A stretch of DNA of 64,000 nt, from the NCBI RefSeq assembly GCF_000204055.1, contig NW_006768823.1, positions 179,064-243,063 on the forward strand. The letters are read 5' to 3'. The notes below the pieces were generated by a model. The model searched no databases. It was not told where the DNA came from and worked only from the letters and a program-made list of their open reading frames with translations. The DNA is from Melampsora larici-populina 98AG31. Taxonomy: Eukaryota > Basidiomycota > Pucciniomycetes > Pucciniales > Melampsoraceae. How positions within the stretch are numbered: the stretch's first letter is position 1; each line of letters starts with the position of its first letter. The position numbers and the translations under genes were made by a program. Below, piece by piece: positions 9,763 through 20,177 of this stretch.

Positions 9763-12430
9763 ATGCCTAAAGCTCCACCTAAACCCAATCCGTCCCAATC
9801 TCCTTACAGCCGTTGCGTTACGACGGCCGCTATGTCACAGTCCACTCGTGTTATCTCTGCGTCATCAAATCGAGTTACTTCGACTGGCCGTCCAGCCAGC
9901 GGGTCTGGAGTGTTCTCACAAGGTTCTCGCATCGCGAATAACGACGACGACGATGATGGCGATGGCCACGTTTTGAGTGCTGGAAAACATCGATCCAATG
10001 TTTACCTTTATTACAATGTAAGTAGTTAATCCAGCTGTTCAGCCGGTGATGTGATAATGCTTACTAATAATCATTCTCACGTTTAAGGACCCAAAGCCTT
10101 CGCCTGACGTCGGCGACGGCGATGACTCGAAATGGTATTCTTGCCTCCATTGCCCGTAAGTCTTTTATTTCTCTCAACTAATGCCAATCTTCGCTGCTGA
10201 CTTCTCTTTCTCCCAGAACGGATGTCCAGATTACCGGGCGTCCTAACTCAGGTCTACACAAGCATCGCCGCAAGTGCCCTGGTCTTCCTGACGCCTGGAT
10301 GCACCAACTCCCTGGCAGTATCCCACCAAACAAGGACCCGCTTGTTGCTGCCGAGCGATACAAGCAGCTTCGGACCCTGCTTGTCGGAGCTGTGATCAGC
10401 AAGAATCTGCTGTTTACCATTTTCGAGGGCGACTTGATGCAGTCGGCTTTGCGTGCAATCTGCCCCGGTTTTAGATTTCCCGGTCGTATGTTGATCAAAG
10501 CCGATTCCGAGGCTCTCTTCTTGGACTTGGAGAAGAAACTGATTGCGGAAATCGCTCGAGTGCCTGGTTTGATCTCAACGGCCACCAACTGCTGGACTTT
10601 GGCGGATTTTTCACACACGTACATGGCCATCAATGGTTTCTTTTTCAATTCGCAGGGACTGTTCTGTCGTTGACTTCTCGCTTTCAAGGTATGTATGTGT
10701 ACAGTCTTATGTGTTATGTTTCTAACTAACATAAACATTCCTTCTTCCTTCTCAGACTCTTGTCGGGAAACATACCGGGGAAAACCTCGCCCAGGTCTAT
10801 TGGACCGCTCTTGAACACTTAGGGGCACTACGTAATCACTTCTCGGTTACTGGGGACAACGCGTCGTCCAACCGGGCCATGGTCCGCATTTTGGGAGACC
10901 GATACAGACATCTCGGTATCCATTGGCCATTCGAATCCCGGTTCCATGGTTGTATGTGTCATGTGATCAACCTGGTCGCCAAGGATTTTCTTGAGGGAAT
11001 GGGCAAGTTAACGGATGCGGATATAGAGGCTTATGAGACTGCGGGAATGGCAGAGACACGAGCCTCATTTGAGCCTGATGAACTCCCTGCGACTGATGAC
11101 AATTCTAGCCCAGACGACCTTCCCAGCGGAACTCAAGGAGCTACGTCTTCCTTGGACCCATCATCCATGGATGCGACTCCGGACGGCTTCGAAAACTACG
11201 ATTTAACTGAAGAGCCCATCACTGATACCGTCGGAGACGGTATTGCCTCTGCTTCAGCCGGTACTCAAAAGAAGAAAACAATGGTGGTCAGTCAAATCCG
11301 AGCTTTGGACACGCACATCAGAAAGAGTCCCTTAGAACTGGAGTGCTACATCACTATCCGAGATAGCGTCCAAGACCCTGCGCTACTTCCTCTTAGCTGC
11401 CCTACGACACGATGGAACTACTTCTATTATGTGGTAAGACTCCTCTAATAGAAGTAAAAGATAGTGAACCCAAGAACTGATCCGATGTTTCCTTTCATCC
11501 AACATGTAGGTTCAACGGACCCTAGCCCTGAAAAAGTCCCTTCAACTTTACACCACATCAGATCCTAAACGAGCAAAATTAACAATCTCACAATTGGACT
11601 GGGCACTTATCGAGTATATGCGACCGGTCCTCGACATGTTTGAGTCCGCGACCCAACTGTTCCAATCAAACGAACCTACCAAGCAGTGGGTCCTCCCGAC
11701 CATGTGGGCTCTTCAAAAGGTGTTGAGGAAGCACCAAAACGTTACGGGAGCTTGGGGTCGCGCTTGCAAACATGCGGAAGACAAGTTGGTTAAGTACATG
11801 GTTCGCGAGGAATCTAATGCACAGACCTTGATTGCTACCATCCTTGACCCCTAAAATCAAGATACCGTCTTTCGTGAGCGTGAAGATGTTGAAGCGCAGG
11901 CCAAGAAGTGTCTTCGTGACGAATACGACCTCTGGAAACCCGAAACGGCTCGTGACAAAGGGCCACCACCTCGAGCTGACCGCCGCCCTGTAGCCAGCAA
12001 ACTTCAAGCTATTTACTCGTTGTTGGGCAACAACGCCCCTACCCCAATAAACGATGCCAGCCACGAACATGATGAAGTATATCGTTACTGTTCCGGGAAG
12101 GAGCCGCTCCTGCCAGACAAGACTCTGGGACAATACTGGACTGTAAGTGATCATTTCATGATTGTCCTGTCAAACCTCGCGTGCCCTTGATGACATCAGT
12201 ATATGTTTCAGCGTATGGCCAAGCCTGGCGGTCTTCCAACTTTGTCCGAAATTGCCCTACAACACCTCACCATTCCCGCATCTGGTGCCTCGGTTGAGCG
12301 AGTTTTCTCGATCTTGGGAAATATCGCCGTTCCCTCCAGAGGCCGTCTTCACACCAACATCATATGTCACCTTGTCCTAATACGCCACTGGCTCACAAAT
12401 GACGCTGCCTCAATGGATTTGGAGGAGTAA
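9763..12430 (+). pseudogene. hAT-family transposase, intron-containing, decayed
   Basis: This is a cut-and-paste DNA transposase. An ATG at 9763 opens a Ser/Asp-rich N-terminus. After introns 10018-10086 and 10156-10216 comes a BED-type zinc finger (CLHC...HKHRRKC). The catalytic region includes CWTLADFSHTYMAI, HTGENLAQVYW, VTGDNASSN and HGCMCHVINLVAKD. A further intron occupies 11434-11509. The C-terminal dimerisation region has PASGASVERVFS and the end is near 12430. Defects are visible. Near 10660 the frame is shifted (the reading that matches hAT proteins needs a one-base adjustment), and an in-frame TAA at 11852-11854 follows ILDP. The downstream frame continues with sensible hAT sequence, so these look like inactivating changes. 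Confidence 0.85.
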
Positions 12431-12504
12431 CTGTTGTGGCATTTAATTCTTATGTTTCATTTCACGTGACCAAATGTTCACCAGTACAAACAGACATGAC
12501 ACCA

Positions 12505-12525
12505 ATTCTAAAATTGTTTTAGAAT
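12505..12525. repeat. Short hairpin downstream of hAT transposase
   Basis: The arms attctaaaa and ttttagaat pair perfectly around ttg. It lies between the transposase stop and the LINE fragment, close to where the right end of the hAT element should be. It could also act as a simple transcript-end hairpin. Confidence 0.35.
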
Positions 12526-12530
12526 AACTT

Positions 12531-13055
12531 TCAAAATTTTGCTACATACATATGTGATTGATGAGAGATAAATGAAATGTTACCCGTTTTGTGTCCTACA
12601 ATCACCACTAGTTTGAAGTTGTTCTGTTGGGGGTTGTTTGGGTTTCTGATGTCTACGCCAAGAATAATATCCGATAGGCTTGGTAGTATTGTATAGTGTG
12701 ATGATTCAAATAGTTTTGAGATATATATAACAACTCTAGGCCTTTCTTCCCATGAAGTTGGGTTGTAGTCGTATGCTGTTACTCTATGCCAAGCTTTGTG
12801 TGACGGGAAGGATAGGTTGAGTGGGTTAAACCACGGTTCTTGAAGTGTGAGGACTGTGTATTGAGTTTTGGTGAGGGCTTCTAAGGTGGTTGCTTGCGAT
12901 TTCTGGCAGTTGAAGTGAAAGATGGAAAAGTTGCTGAAGGTAGTTGGGAGGTCTGATGTATTGTCGCTTTCCGAATGGGTGTCGTCGGTGAGGTCTAAAT
13001 TTGGTATATGATTTGGGGGACTGTTGGGTATTTCTTGAGGACTATTATTACTCAT
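12531..13055 (-). pseudogene. LINE ORF2, 5' end: start of APE-type endonuclease (truncated)
   Basis: This is the N-terminal part of a LINE polyprotein. After a Ser/Asn/Pro-rich leader come FSIFHFNCQKSQ, TVLTLQEPWFNP (the LQEP motif of exonuclease-endonuclease-phosphatase domains) and ERPRVVIYISK. The endonuclease stops being recognisable near FKLVVI, and the frame ends after about 174 codons. ORF2 begins inside the ORF1 stop: the bases ATGAGTAA hold both the ORF2 ATG (13053-13055) and the ORF1 TAA (13048-13050). The remaining endonuclease and the RT fingers and palm are absent here. The RT end and RNase H occur 9.5 kb away at 1119-2992 in the same orientation. Confidence 0.8.
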
Positions 13056-14367
13056 GGTCTTTGTGTTGGAGGAGGGTGATTTGGAACTTCGTGTTTCTAA
13101 GTGGGCAGGTCAGGCTTTTAGGGGAGTGGGCGTATTGAGGTAAAAATCTATCGACTTTCTCTTTGGTTTTTTGACTGTCATAGTTTACACACCTGGCACA
13201 TACTTGGCTAGAATCGTTGTTTGCACAATCTCTCGTGTTGTGGGGGTCTGCACATTTAGCACAGTGTGCTATAGCATTGCATGTGGCACGGGTATGGTGA
13301 ATATCTAGACAATTAAAGCACTGAGTGGGGCCTTGAACATAGTTTCTACTTCTGATGCGGGTGCAGTCCACAAATAAACCTCCTCTTTCAATCATGTGAG
13401 CTAGTTCTTTGTCCAATAGATTAACGATAATTGTGCTGTGTTTCTTCTTGATGTTGTTGGGGTTGGTGAGCCATCTGATTGAGTGGATAGTCTCCCGTGG
13501 AATGTCGTTTTGTTGGCTTAGTCGATCTGGGAAGCTAGCTTCTTCCACGTCAATGTCGGCCGGTACGGAGTTGAATAGCACTGGGTATCTTGTTTGATTC
13601 GTTTCGAAGTCCTTGTGGGCGATTTTGGTCCATTGATGTTTGTTGGCCAGTAGCCACGATTTAATGTTGCGATTTGCTACGTTCATGAGTACGTCTCCTG
13701 ATTTGAGAATAGCTGCTCCGAGAATCTTAACCGGTTGATCATCGATCTTGGCGTTGATTGAGAGGAGGGCTGCGTTGACGTGTTGTACAATTTCCGTGTT
13801 GGTCATGTCTTTAAAAGGTGTCTTGTCATGGGCCTTGTGAATAATCAGTGTCGCCACTTTGAATTTGTTTATTTCGGCGTTTCTAGGTGGTTGTTTGGGT
13901 GTTGCTTGCGTCTGTTGACCAATCCGTGGGTTTGGGTTACTCCACGCTTGGGGTTTCGCTGGTAGGGGGTGTTTAGTCGTTGCTTGTACCGGTAAGATCG
14001 ATGATGTGATTTTGCTGAGTTCGGCTTTGAGCATCTTGTTTTCTTCACGGAGTTGATTGATGTTCTCCATGCACATGGTCATCATCTTGATGAAACTCTG
14101 GACTAAAGTATTGTTCGAGATCGTTTTATTTGACGACATAGCAGTCAGGATGTCGGCCATGGTTTCCGATTCCGTATTTCCACAATTTTGGTTCGGATTT
14201 TTGGGGGGAGGGGGGGATTGTCGGCATTGGTGCCGGGGGGGGGCGTTTCGAGGGCATTTGGAGGGGGGGTTGCTTGGTTCCGATGAGGTTTGATGATGAT
14301 GTTTTTTGTCTGTGGTTGATTGAATGATTCTCCGACAACGTGATTTTGGGTGGATTCCCCCCGACAT
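13048..14367 (-). CDS. LINE ORF1 (Gag-like, zinc-knuckle nucleic-acid-binding protein)
   Basis: This 439-residue protein probably coats element RNA in the retrotransposition particle. The N-terminus is basic and Pro/Asn-rich. A short coiled-coil-like stretch (MCMENINQLREENKMLKAEL) follows, then a central domain with LLSINAKIDDQPVKILGA. Near the C-terminus are CCHC knuckles CFNCLDIHHTRATC and CAKCADPHNTRDC, followed by a third Cys cluster (CARC...LTC). Two or three knuckles at the C-terminus are typical of ORF1 in fungal Tad/I-like elements. The frame is intact from ATG 14367 to the stop at 13048. A G-rich tract at 14200-14270 encodes a Pro-rich region. Confidence 0.85.
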   Translation of the reverse strand: MSGGIHPKSRCRRIIQSTTDKKHHHQTSSEPSNPPSKCPRNAPPRHQCRQSPPPPKNPNQNCGNTESETMADILTAMSSNKTISNNTLVQSFIKMMTMCMENINQLREENKMLKAELSKITSSILPVQATTKHPLPAKPQAWSNPNPRIGQQTQATPKQPPRNAEINKFKVATLIIHKAHDKTPFKDMTNTEIVQHVNAALLSINAKIDDQPVKILGAAILKSGDVLMNVANRNIKSWLLANKHQWTKIAHKDFETNQTRYPVLFNSVPADIDVEEASFPDRLSQQNDIPRETIHSIRWLTNPNNIKKKHSTIIVNLLDKELAHMIERGGLFVDCTRIRSRNYVQGPTQCFNCLDIHHTRATCNAIAHCAKCADPHNTRDCANNDSSQVCARCVNYDSQKTKEKVDRFLPQYAHSPKSLTCPLRNTKFQITLLQHKDHE

Positions 14368-14451
14368 GTTTCATTATCCATATCAATGCCCTACACCTAC
14401 CGGCCGCTGAGCGAGAAGAAATTTCCATTTAATAACGTCGTGTTTTCATAA

Positions 14452-15117
14452 TTTTTGTTTTTGTTTTTGAAACTCATCATGCCAACATCATGTCCTCGCG
14501 CACCGTCAAAGACGGAGTGAAGTACTTAAGACCAGCTATCACTGTCTGGAGGTGCTCTGGGAGGTCTGGTTCGGCATCTTGAACGATTGCTGCATCAAAT
14601 ATTCATGAAAGAATGTCAAGAAAATGACAACTACAAGGGAGCTCATGGTCACCTGGAAGACCGCAATCGGGGGAAGCACGCGGTTGAAGTTGAACTTGGT
14701 GGGGCTTTCGTTAAGCCCAGCGCGTTCAACTTCTAGAGCGCGGACGCGGCCGCGCGAAGACCTAGCGCATATAGCCCCAAATGGATGAAATGACCAAAGA
14801 GAATTGGAGACCCGAGGTGGCGGACCTTATCCAAGGTTTTCACTGATGTGGATTGATAACTTTCTCTCTTCTGTTTCTCTCTCACCCTATCGCCTTGGAC
14901 ATGATATATAGGCCTTCATCGACTGTTTACCACCAGCCAATCAGAACTTGAGGAAGACTTGGGTCGTTCGTCCAACCGATAACTCATACTCCATGATCTA
15001 TACGGATTAAATCAAGAACTTGAGTTCGTTATCGAAACAGTCTGTTCACCAAAACTTTTTGATATTTTAAGTTTCAAAGTGTTTTCGAATTCCTCAGTCA
15101 TCCCTGAGAAGAAATTT
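14452..15117. other. Intergenic; no gene seen
   Basis: It contains a GC-rich patch near 14700-14770 (gcggacgcggccgcgcgaag) in otherwise AT-rich DNA. No ORF, tRNA or terminal repeat is supported. The LINE 5' end probably lies near 14450. Confidence 0.4.
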
Positions 15118-15842
15118 TCAGTTTTTTATACATCAAATGGAGAATCAACCCATCAATATTGATCATCATCACACCAATATGGAAAAGTATCGCATCCGTA
15201 TGGAATAACATGTTGATGAAGATTTAGCAACCCTCTTGAGGACGTATGACGAAAACGGAGGTAGCTCAACATATTCATTGCAATGCGAACCTTACGTGAT
15301 CAATTTGCAACATGGGTTACGTATACTCATCCAGATTTTCATCCAAGTTTCCCTGCTTTTGCAAATGATGCTGCAGAAACAGATAGAGAATCAGGAAGAT
15401 CTTATGAACCAGTTGGAGTTCAACTTATCCTCATATATATCATAGGCATCCTGCGGAGGTTAATGTCACTGGGCAATCTCTCATTCAGAACCGACCTCCA
15501 ATTATCCCGCAACCATCAGAAACCCACACTCAAGCTATGCTGAATGTGGAAACATAACATTTGAGACGATCTTTTTCAAACGACGTAGAGATTGAGAATA
15601 AAAAATAAAAAAAGAGTAAGTCAAAGCATAAAAATTAAAGGAGGTCAAGAAGAAACAGATCAGATTCAGAAGATTCGTCATCAGATTCAAGTTCTTCAGA
15701 CGATAATGATATTTATTCAGTTGATAGATATCAGGTTGAAAGAGGTAGAGAATTATTAAAGGAGGCAAATGAGTTCATAAAAACAGTAGGACAATATTAT
15801 AACAGACCCGGAATCTCACATGCGACAGAAAAGTTCAAATGA
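15118..15842 (+). pseudogene. Possible decayed gene remnant
   Basis: Coding-like stretches occur in shifting frames. Near 15135 is an ATG followed by ENQPINIDHHHTN, then a stop. Near 15283-15400 is HPDFHPSFPAFANDAAETD. From about 15642 to 15835 a 64-codon stretch without ATG reads like real protein: a Ser/Asp-rich run, then YSVDRYQVERGRELLKEAN, then YYNRPGISHATEKFK and a stop. I recognise no family. It may be a degenerate gene or exons whose introns I could not resolve. Confidence 0.3.
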
Positions 15843-16900
15843 TGCAGAGATATACCAATATATATCTTCCACAACTTCTTGTTCCTGATTTATAACGATA
15901 CAATTGTATTGATTTGGAACGAGTAAATGCGTGTTCAGTTGGACCTATCGAATAAAATGAGATCTTCAAGAGAGCGATCAAGACCATTTCAAGATTCGTG
16001 TTTTTAGAAAAGCACTATCGCTGGTCTTTCCTTGCGCAAAAGATTTGTTTAAAAATTATTGTAGACATATCAAAGATACGGTGATTAACTTCTTAAAACA
16101 AGTGAGTCATAGATTTTGAAAACAAACTCTTTTTCCACAGTCTATACCAATCTCAATCCTATTTATCACAACGTCCAAGCGAATTTGATAAATAACACCC
16201 TCAATCAATTAAGAAAAGACGTACAGATTTTTTTATATTGTGGGTTTTACATACTTCAGATTCCCTGGTCTGATATTGTGACGGTAACAAACTGATGGAT
16301 GGTGGTCCAGTGAAGCTTATGATGGTTTGTCTCTATGAAGTATCTTGATGTTACCAAACGAATCCCTATTTCAAAAGTCTGACCACAGGAGAAAGTAATC
16401 GTACTCTTGCCTATTATGGAAAGAATTCGTGAGTGAAGAAGAATTTGAAATGCATTTCTACTTTTTCATTCAAATAAAATGTTCTTATGCTGAATAGCTC
16501 TCTCTCTCGTTTTACATTTCTTGAATGAACGATAATCGGATCCGAATTCATTTATCCCATCACCTGACATTTCTTCTCAACTCTTCAAATGCGTCAAAAA
16601 AAGCTCTTTGGGTTTTGAGAAGCTTTTGATACGATGATTTTATTTTACTTTTCTCTGATGATGAGACTTTGAATAGTTCAAGTCCAAGAAGAGAACTTTT
16701 GAACCGAAACATATATATAAGAAATGAACAATCTGGTTGAACGGTTGAACAGAAATTATCAATCTGATAACAAACCAAGCTCACCACTCCAACACATCCA
16801 CACACACACAAAAAAACACTAACCACCTTCGAATCTCAATTACTTTCAAGCCAAACTCATCACCAAATCTCACATCCAATACACCTACCTTTTTTTCAAA
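15843..16900. other. Intergenic and presumed promoter of the RRM gene
   Basis: No gene is supported. The last 150 bp are rich in CA and CT runs (cacacacac near 16801), which are common in fungal promoters and 5' leaders just upstream of the ATG at 16901. Confidence 0.4.
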
Positions 16901-18205
16901 ATGTCAGTCAAAATTTCTAAACCAACTTCTACTCAACCTTATTCTTCGGATAGATCATTATACGTTGGAAACTTAACCGATGATGTGAATGTTCAAGATT
17001 TACTTAACATCTTCAGCCAAGCTTCTCCAGTGATCAATGCAAGAGTTTGTATCGATAGAATCACTCAAAAACCTCGTGGTTATGGATACGTTTCTTATGC
17101 AACTCCAGAAGAGGGTAAGTGAAAGTTCTGATAAAAGTCTTGAAACGAAGATGAATTGAATCACTAATTCTGGTTTCTTTTGTCTTTGTTTTTTTTAGCT
17201 GATCTCGCTTTAAGAGAATTTAATCATATCAACCTCAAAGGTAAACCTATCAGAGTGATGAGATCATACTCAGGTAAACCAAAAGAATTTCCATCAGAAG
17301 CTAATTTATTCATCAAGAACTTACCTAAATCATTCACACCTATCAATTTACATGATAGTTTCGAAAGATTTGGTAAGATCTTATCTTCCAAGATTTCATT
17401 TGATCAATTAGGTAATTCAAAAGGATATGGATACATTCAATTCGAAAACCCAAAAGATTCAAACGAAGCGATCCTTAATTCAAACGATTTCCAATTTGAT
17501 ATAAAAGATGAAGAAGAATCTAAGAACATGAAGAAATTAAAAGTTACCAGTTATGTGAAACCAGAAGATAGAAAACCAAAGTTTACAAATGTGTTTTTTA
17601 GAAACTTACCATTAGATTTCACAGAAGAATCTTTCTCGAAATACGCCAGTGAATTCGGTAAGATTACTTCATTAATCTTGAATCCGATTAACAAATCAAA
17701 AGCTAAGACTAGAACTGGAAATGTAAACTATGAAGATTGGAATGTAGCAAGTAAATTAGTAGAAGAAAGTAAATCAAAAGGACCAGGTGAGATCATTGCC
17801 TTACGTTCGATCAAGCGATCTACTCTAAAAGCAAGTTTAACTCCCAAGAAACCATCCAAGGAATCCAAAGAAAACCCACAAACCAAACCTAAACATAAAC
17901 CATTATATTCCAAAACGACCATCAAAGTTAGTTTTGTTCCAATTCATTTTTCAGAAACTCATTTGATTGAAAGTTTTTCAAAATATGGTAAAGTTTTATC
18001 TTCTAAAATTATTGAAGATAAAAATCCATCTTCTGATGATCGATTTGGATTTGTTACATTTGAAAATCATGAATCGGCATCTGAAGCTATTAAATCTTCA
18101 ATTTTACAACAAGATGTTTGGAATGTTAGACCTGCTATTAATAATCAACGTCGAAAATTCAAAAAAGTTGATCAAATCCCTAATCCTACTGAAAAATCAA
18201 CTTGA
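16901..18205 (+). CDS. Poly(A)-binding-like protein with four RRMs
   Basis: It is an RNA-binding protein, likely acting on mRNA in cytoplasm or nucleus. Two exons, 16901-17114 and 17199-18205, are joined by an 84-bp GTAAGT...TTTTAG intron and give 406 residues. Four RRMs are visible: RNP2 LYVGNL with RNP1 RGYGYVSY; LFIKNL with KGYGYIQF; VFFRNL with a weak RNP1; and a divergent IKVSFVP with DRFGFVTF. A Lys/Ser/Pro-rich linker separates RRM3 and RRM4. The order resembles PABP-family proteins, but the C-terminal MLLE domain is absent, as in the yeast Pes4/Mip6 group. The third RRM lacks the aromatic RNP1 residues, so it may not bind RNA in the usual way. The family level is sure; the specific orthologue is not. 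Confidence 0.85.
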
Positions 18206-18849
18206 TGGTTCATTAGTATTTGATCATACGCGCAATTCAATTTGGTAAGTTTTTCTTTTCTTTTTTTCTTTTCAATTGGTTTGTAGATAAATTCATCAAG
18301 TTTACAACATTGTAAGACTTTGAAGTCGATTGTTTGTTATTTTCATTTTTGTGTCTAAAGTTGGTCTATATACAATGGTAGACCAAAGTTTGTTCTTCGG
18401 TGATGTTTTTTTGGATATCAATTCAGGAGTGCTCCACTTTTTAGTAAATCAATATCATCAGTCCTTATTGCATTCAGCGTTGAAAAGATCCAATGAAGGA
18501 ACCCTTTTGATATATTTATTTCATTTTAGTCAGAGGAAATTGAATGCCATGATGATGATGAAATGAATAAGAACCATGCGGGAATTCGATGAAGATCTCT
18601 ATCATTGTTTTGGTATGAAAGTGCTGATGAATTGCAGTGAGAAAGTGTTTTGAAGAATCCCAAACCTTTCACTTGTAAAGCTGTATGGGAGTATCGTAAA
18701 TGTCAAGGATTGGTGTAATGCCCTGCAGTCTCTGAGAGTTGCCATCCAATCGAATTCAAGAAAAGTTTAAGAACACTTCTAGCTAACGAACCAAGAACCA
18801 AGAACCAAGAACCAAGAACTAAACATTCATTCTAAAATACAAATCGACA
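18206..18849. other. Intergenic; short tandem repeat before the next gene
   Basis: No gene is seen. At 18789-18818 the unit gaaccaa repeats about four to five times, roughly 30 bp upstream of the ATG at 18850, in what should be the 5' leader or promoter. Confidence 0.45.
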
Positions 18850-19529
18850 ATGACTTCAAATCCTCAAACTACGACTTCTTCATCTTCTAATTCAAAACCA
18901 GCATTCAACTTTACAGATTGTTCAAAATATTTAACTTCACGTCAGTACACTTCTATTCGATTAACCCTTCCATCATACAAATTCAAAAGTTTAGTCATTT
19001 ATTTTATTTTATTTCATTTAGGTCATACTGCTACAATCGAAGGTTTACAAAATGCTACAAATGGTACAATACCAGGTAAATTGAAAGAAATCTAATACCT
19101 TCATCTCCTTTTTCCCTTATAAAACACAACCAACATATACGATTCGAATTTCTTAATATTAATGAGAATGATTTTTATTTTCCAATCAATCAGTTTCAGA
19201 AAGAGTTGAAGTTTATAAACCACCAGGTTCATCCAACTTACCAAACATTGCAGGATCTTGGGGATCAGGAAAACGTAAATCCGATTTCTCTCTCAATGTA
19301 TCATTCTTTAAACTCACTCAGACTTGATTTATTTATTTGGTTGGTTGGGTTTCCTGATGAATCTTTAGCTACTTCAATGTCAAACGGTCAAGATTTCATA
19401 ACCACTCTTTGGAATAAATTCGAACATTCTCCTCTTTATCAATCACATCTTTCTTCTTTATCTAATCCTAATTCGAATCATCCTAATCCTAGTTCAAATC
19501 CATCACAAGTTCCAGCAACAAAATCATAA
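18850..19529 (+). CDS. Small conserved-looking hypothetical protein, four exons
   Basis: The gene model is my reconstruction. Exons are 18850-18940, 19022-19075, 19194-19274 and 19369-19529, all with GT...AG junctions and in frame, giving 128 residues. The third exon has two possible acceptors six bases apart (19193 or 19199). The protein starts with a Ser/Thr-rich leader. Then come FNFTDCSKYLTSRHTATIEG, VYKPPGSSNLP, SWGSGK and LWNKFEHSPLYQSHL, before a Ser/Asn/Pro-rich tail. It has no signal peptide or membrane segment. I do not recognise the family. Dense short exons that splice to one clean frame argue for a real gene. Confidence 0.6.
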
Positions 19530-20177
19530 GCGTCATCCATCCCATCTCATGGTTTTAATTGGTTTTAATCACAGTAATGATGATGATGATGTGGATAATG
19601 TTTTCAATCTTAACTTATTTCAAAACCTTGTTCAGAACTCTCATTTCTTGTTCTTTAGATCATTCATCTCTTTCTAAAAAAAATCAAATTCTTTCTTTGT
19701 GCCAGACATCTTCCAAACAAATCATACAAAAACATATAAAACTTGATGGAGTGAGTATCAATCACCAAAATCTCAATCGAATGTATTAGAATACACACTG
19801 AATGTACGAGAGTGAGATCAAACAGTGAATAAGAATTCAATCAGAAAAGGTAAGCCTATCTTTGGTGACATAATCATAAACCTAATCTTTTCAAACCAAT
19901 CAATTTCGAATAACACAAACCAATATAACCTAATGATAAACATCTATCTTGTCCTTCCTTCTAAACACCAATTCCAAGAAAGAAAAAAAAACTAAAAGAA
20001 AATCAACTCAAACCAAACCCATACCAAAGAAAAAACCAATTCACATCATTTCATATCTTATATGTTTCCAACAAGTTTTCATTTCATTTGATTTCATTTA
20101 ATTTCATCATATATAAAGATCCAAAAAATTTTAAAACCTTTTTCCGCTTCTTGAAAAAAAATCAATCAATCAATCCA
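19530..20177. other. Intergenic between convergent genes
   Basis: AT-rich 3' flanks of the hypothetical gene (plus strand) and ATG7 (minus strand). Short ORFs here look like chance frames. No feature is called. Confidence 0.45.

Noticed and set aside
9590..10029. Overlapping frames of 127-128 codons near the hAT start
   Set aside because: Only the frame beginning MPKAPPKPNPS at 9763 joins the later transposase exons; the other frame is a shadow.
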